Positions 61,499 to 64,000 of a stretch of 64,000 bases of DNA are shown piece after piece (positions within the stretch are counted from its first letter, which is position 1; the number at the start of each line of letters is the position of its first letter). This DNA is from a virus. The stretch spans positions 1 to 64,000 of the IMG/VR virus record IMGVR_UViG_3300005836_000029. One strand, written 5' to 3'. The notes beneath the pieces were generated by a model that saw only the letters and a list, made by a program, of their open reading frames with translations, had not been told where the DNA came from and searched no databases. The position numbers and the translations under genes are program-made.

Positions 61499-61837
61499 AT
61501 GAGTCACCGTGTGACCACACAAACCGAGATCAAGGACCAGGCCCTGGCCATCCAGGCCCTCAAGGCCGCCAAGATGGACTTCACCCAGAGCGGGTCGACC
61601 ATCCGCATCACGAGCGGCCCGATCGCAGGCGCCAGCATCAACCTCACCACCGGCGACGTCGAAGGGGACACCGACCAGGGGCATCGCCGGAGCGACAACA
61701 GCCTCGGCCTCCTGAAGCGCCACTACGCCGAAGCGAAGATCCAGCAGGAGTGCCGGATCCAGGGCATCACGATCGAGTCCCGCACCGTCGAGAAGGACGG
61801 CCGGATTCGGCTGCGCTGCCAGGGTCACTTCGCCTGA
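61499..61837 (+). CDS. Ycf35-like (DUF1257) protein
   Basis: A 112-aa protein with a strong ribosome binding site (AGGAAAAGGA). It begins 'MSHRVTTQTEIKDQALAIQA', matching the 'MSHF-T-I-T-I-D' start typical of Ycf35/DUF1257, and ends with 'LLKRHYAEAKI' and a final beta hairpin, again as in that family. Ycf35 is encoded in red algal plastids and cyanobacteria and has no established biochemical role that I can cite. It is followed by an intrinsic terminator, then the Ycf46-like ATPase gene. Confidence 0.6.
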   Translation: MSHRVTTQTEIKDQALAIQALKAAKMDFTQSGSTIRITSGPIAGASINLTTGDVEGDTDQGHRRSDNSLGLLKRHYAEAKIQQECRIQGITIESRTVEKDGRIRLRCQGHFA

Positions 61838-61862
61838 TCACGCTGCCGACCCCGGCGGAAAT

Positions 61863-61897
61863 GAGGAAGGCCCACTTCGGAAGAAGGGGCCTTCTTC
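61863..61897 (+). terminator. Intrinsic terminator
   Basis: GAGGAAGGCCC and GGGCCTTCTTC form an 11-pair stem (one G-T pair), with an internal C-TTCG-G tetraloop inside the loop, followed by T-rich ACTTTCAT. It lies 25 bases after the Ycf35-like gene and ends its transcript, so the Ycf46-like gene probably has its own promoter between 61898 and 61945. Confidence 0.75.
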
Positions 61898-61945
61898 ACT
61901 TTCATCCCTAAGTTCTCGACGAAGCGGTGTAGAAGGTACTTGATC

Positions 61946-63544
61946 ATGGCCCAGTTGAATCCCGACCTGTACTTCCACCTGAAGAGCCTCTCTCGCCTCA
62001 TCTACTACGTGACCGAGGAAGAGGATCGCGCCATCATGAAGTTGGCCGAGGTTCTCAAGCCGCACGCCGACGACAACCGGGTCCACGTGTTCAACGCCGC
62101 CTTTGGGCTTCAGCCCATCCAAGCGGTCGTGGATGACTGGCGTCGGCGAACCCATGCGGAGAGCACGACGGCTACCGACATCCATCGGGCGCTCATCCAA
62201 ATCTACAAGGAGGAGCCCCTCAACAAGAAGAACTTCTACATCATCACGGACCCCGAGCGGTGGCTCGTCGACACGCATGTCCAGCGGCGGGTCCTCAACA
62301 TCATCCACCAGGTTCACGCGGACGAGAACAACGTCAAGATCCTGTTCTTCATCTCGAACCGGCTGTCCATCCCGCCGAAGCTCCAGCGGTACATCGAGGT
62401 CATCTACGACCGTGGGCTCAGCGAAGAGGAGTACGACGAGGAGGTCGACAAGATCGCCAAGAAGCTCCAGACCCAGGCGCCGAAGGGGTCCATCCGCTTC
62501 TTCAAGGGTCTCACGTCGTTCGAGGTCGATGCTGCCATCGCCCAGTCGGTGGTCAAGACCCGCAAGGACAAGAACCCTGCCGACCAGCGTCGGATCGACC
62601 CCAAGTTCATCGCGGACTACAAGCGCCGGCAGCTCCACAAGACGGACCTCTTGACCTACGTCGACGTCTCGGCCTTCGGCTTCGAGCAGATCGGCGGAGT
62701 GAAGCGGTTCAAGCAGTGGGCCGAAGCCACGAAGGCGTGCTGGACCGACGAGGGGCAGAAGTTCGGTCTCGAGCCCCCGAAGGGTGTCCTGGCGGTCGGC
62801 GTCTGGGGCTGTGGCAAGAGTCTCTCCGTCAAGGCGCTCGGCAACGCCTGGCGTTTGCCGGTCGTCAGCCTCGAGATGGGGCGGCTGCGGTCTTCCGGGG
62901 TCGGCGAGTCCGAGGCCAACGTCTACCGGGCGATCAACCTGATCGAGTCGGTGGCCCCCTGCATCGTCTGGATCGACGAAGCCGAGAAGAGCTTGGCCGG
63001 CAACCAGAGCTCGGCACACTCGGATGCCGGGACCACGGCCCGGACCATCGGCATCCTCTCGACCTGGCTCCAGGAAACGAAGTCCCAGGTCTGCCTGGCG
63101 ATGACGGCGAACAGCCTGAAGACGCTGCCGGTCGAGTTCGTCAACCGCATCGAGGAACGCTTCTTCTTCGACTTGCCGAACGAGGACGAGCGGATCGAGA
63201 TCCTCAAGATCCACCTCACCAAGAAGAACCAGGACCCGACGAAGTTCCAGCTCGCCGAGCTGGCCGAAGCCGCCAAGAACATGGTCGGTCGTGAGATCGA
63301 ACAAGCGATCCGGTCGGCCCTTCGGGATTCCTTCATGGCCAACAAGGATGGCCTGGACCAGGCGATTCTCCTTGCCGAGATGCAGCGCAAGCCTCGCATC
63401 TTCAAAACCATGGTCGACGAGCTTCGAGAGGTCCTCGAGTGGGTCGGGTTCGACCCCGACCTCAACGAGGGCATCCGGGCGAAGTTCGCTTCGGACAAGA
63501 GGAGCGAGACCTTCCGGGAGTTCAAGGTAGCTGGCAAGGAATGA
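61946..63544 (+). CDS. Ycf46-like AAA+ ATPase
   Basis: A 532-aa protein; ATG 61946 has AGAAGG nine bases upstream and is preferred over the TTG at 61940. The N-terminal 240 residues are the non-ATPase region typical of Ycf46, with 'SLSRLIYYVTEEEDRAIMKL' and 'LFFISNRLSIPPKLQRYIEV'. The AAA+ core has 'FEQIGGVKRFKQWAEA', Walker A 'GVWGCGKS' (Lys291), 'LRSSGVGESEANVYRAI', Walker B 'CIVWIDEAEKS' (Asp344, Glu345), sensor 1 'AMTANS', an arginine finger in 'VNRIEERFFFDLP' and sensor 2 'GREIEQAIRSA'. It looks fully active and may remodel a protein target, possibly with the two upstream small proteins. Confidence 0.8.
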   Translation: MAQLNPDLYFHLKSLSRLIYYVTEEEDRAIMKLAEVLKPHADDNRVHVFNAAFGLQPIQAVVDDWRRRTHAESTTATDIHRALIQIYKEEPLNKKNFYIITDPERWLVDTHVQRRVLNIIHQVHADENNVKILFFISNRLSIPPKLQRYIEVIYDRGLSEEEYDEEVDKIAKKLQTQAPKGSIRFFKGLTSFEVDAAIAQSVVKTRKDKNPADQRRIDPKFIADYKRRQLHKTDLLTYVDVSAFGFEQIGGVKRFKQWAEATKACWTDEGQKFGLEPPKGVLAVGVWGCGKSLSVKALGNAWRLPVVSLEMGRLRSSGVGESEANVYRAINLIESVAPCIVWIDEAEKSLAGNQSSAHSDAGTTARTIGILSTWLQETKSQVCLAMTANSLKTLPVEFVNRIEERFFFDLPNEDERIEILKIHLTKKNQDPTKFQLAELAEAAKNMVGREIEQAIRSALRDSFMANKDGLDQAILLAEMQRKPRIFKTMVDELREVLEWVGFDPDLNEGIRAKFASDKRSETFREFKVAGKE

Positions 63545-63547
63545 GGA

Positions 63548-63772
63548 ATGAGCCTCTTTCAGAGCACCAAGGAGTCCCAGGAGGACTCCGGCCTGCCGGA
63601 CTTCGAGGCATCGGACTTCGACGCTGAGGAGTGGGCTGAGACCTTCGAGACGGCCGCCTCGATCGGGGATGTCCTCGAACGCATGCTCGACCGTCCGATG
63701 ACGACGACGATCGAGGACGGGTCGGAGTTCACGACGACCTTCGGGCTCTCGCTCAGCGTCTTCGTGAGCTAG
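63548..63772 (+). CDS. Small acidic protein
   Basis: A 74-aa, strongly acidic product with GAGGA before its ATG, three bases after the ATPase stop. Residues 15-50 are Asp/Glu-rich helix ('FEASDFDAEEWAETFETAAS', 'IGDVLERMLDR'), and the end is beta-like ('FTTTFGLSLSVFVS'). Its tight link to the AAA+ gene suggests a partner, inhibitor or substrate adaptor. No family recognised. Confidence 0.5.
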   Translation: MSLFQSTKESQEDSGLPDFEASDFDAEEWAETFETAASIGDVLERMLDRPMTTTIEDGSEFTTTFGLSLSVFVS

Positions 63773-63781
63773 GCTAGAGCC

Positions 63782-64000
63782 ATGCCCGACGACGACTGGG
63801 ACGAGCACGACGAGATCGACTTGGTGACCGCCGAAGGCTACATGCTGGAGGCGGGGCAGGACCCTGACGCTGCTCGAACAGCTCTCGAGCAGCGGATCCG
63901 CCCGCAGGTCCTTTCCGATGCTCGACCCGAAGCCGACTGGCTTCGGGATGCCAGGGCCCTCCTCAACGGGAACAAGGCCATCCGAGACTTCGTTCGGGAA
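63782..64000 (+). CDS. Acidic hypothetical protein (3' end outside window)
   Basis: Open from the ATG at 63782 to the end of the window (73 codons). The N-terminus is very acidic ('PDDDWDEHDEIDLVTAEG'), followed by a charged helix ('ARTALEQRIRPQVLSDARPE'). The gap before it is only nine bases, so it is likely in the same transcript as the ATPase. Function unknown; the rest is not visible. Confidence 0.5.
   Translation, partial: MPDDDWDEHDEIDLVTAEGYMLEAGQDPDAARTALEQRIRPQVLSDARPEADWLRDARALLNGNKAIRDFVRE

Noticed and set aside
52517-61940. Recurring GGTGTA near 52518, 54312, 61234 and 61926 as an early promoter element
   Set aside because: Six bases only, no consistent partner element at a fixed distance, and two copies overlap stop codons.
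61838-63808. Long minus-strand frame (656 codons) opposite the AAA+ gene
   Set aside because: It is a mirror of a strongly supported + strand gene; the opposite frame stays open because of G+C-rich codons. It has no ribosome site or family motif.
1-64000. CRISPR array, tRNA genes, integrase, insertion sequences
   Set aside because: No spaced palindromic repeats, no cloverleaf-like sequence in the few small gaps and no recombinase or transposase motif were seen.

Overview
The window is a 64 kb piece of a large tailed-phage genome, roughly 60% G+C by eye. It is packed almost without gaps, and every supported gene lies on the + strand. The tail is contractile (myovirus type): a tape measure protein is followed by a hub, a spike, a gp25-like wedge protein, a baseplate-J protein and a tail-protein-I-like gene, then more than ten fibre or appendage genes. 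Genome packaging and capsid genes are outside the window. The host cannot be read from the sequence; Shine-Dalgarno sites are canonical (AGGAG type), and ATG and GTG starts are both common.

Layout. 1-12004: C-terminal part of the tape measure protein, two related tail-hub proteins (one carrying a cysteine peptidase domain), a 1164-aa hub-like protein, a spike with a beta-helical tip, and a small hydrophobic three-repeat protein. 12057-26839: very large baseplate or appendage proteins, ending in the wedge-J-I block. 26875-49398: a 22 kb fibre cluster rich in paralogues and shared modules. 49402-52497: a short block with two small membrane proteins, a J-domain protein and a secreted barrel-like protein, possibly lysis or host-interaction genes. 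52534-61242: replication genes, namely an SNF2-type helicase, a degenerate DnaC-like loader, a DnaB-like helicase, a free-standing primase zinc domain, a Cys-cluster protein, a family A DNA polymerase and a zinc-finger-like protein. 61276-64000: a DUF2997-like / Ycf35 (DUF1257)-like / Ycf46-like AAA+ trio followed by small acidic proteins.

The most notable points are these. First, the Ycf35/Ycf46/DUF2997 trio, known mainly from cyanobacteria and plastids, sits beside phage replication genes. Second, both the helicase loader and the replicative helicase have altered P-loops. Third, two intergenic sites share TTTCTCTTAT followed by a hairpin that buries the next gene's ribosome binding site. 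Fourth, the fibre region shows extensive module sharing, including a 17-base exact repeat within two neighbouring fibre genes and a 1869-aa protein that stops in the middle of a repeated lectin-like module.

Genes are tightly coupled (TAATG, ATGA and GTGA overlaps), so the window is probably a few long transcripts. The breaks I can see are the hairpins at 12021, 37908, 44951 and 49673 and a convincing intrinsic terminator at 61863-61897. No tRNA, CRISPR array, integrase or insertion sequence was seen, and no stretch above 300 bases lacks a gene.
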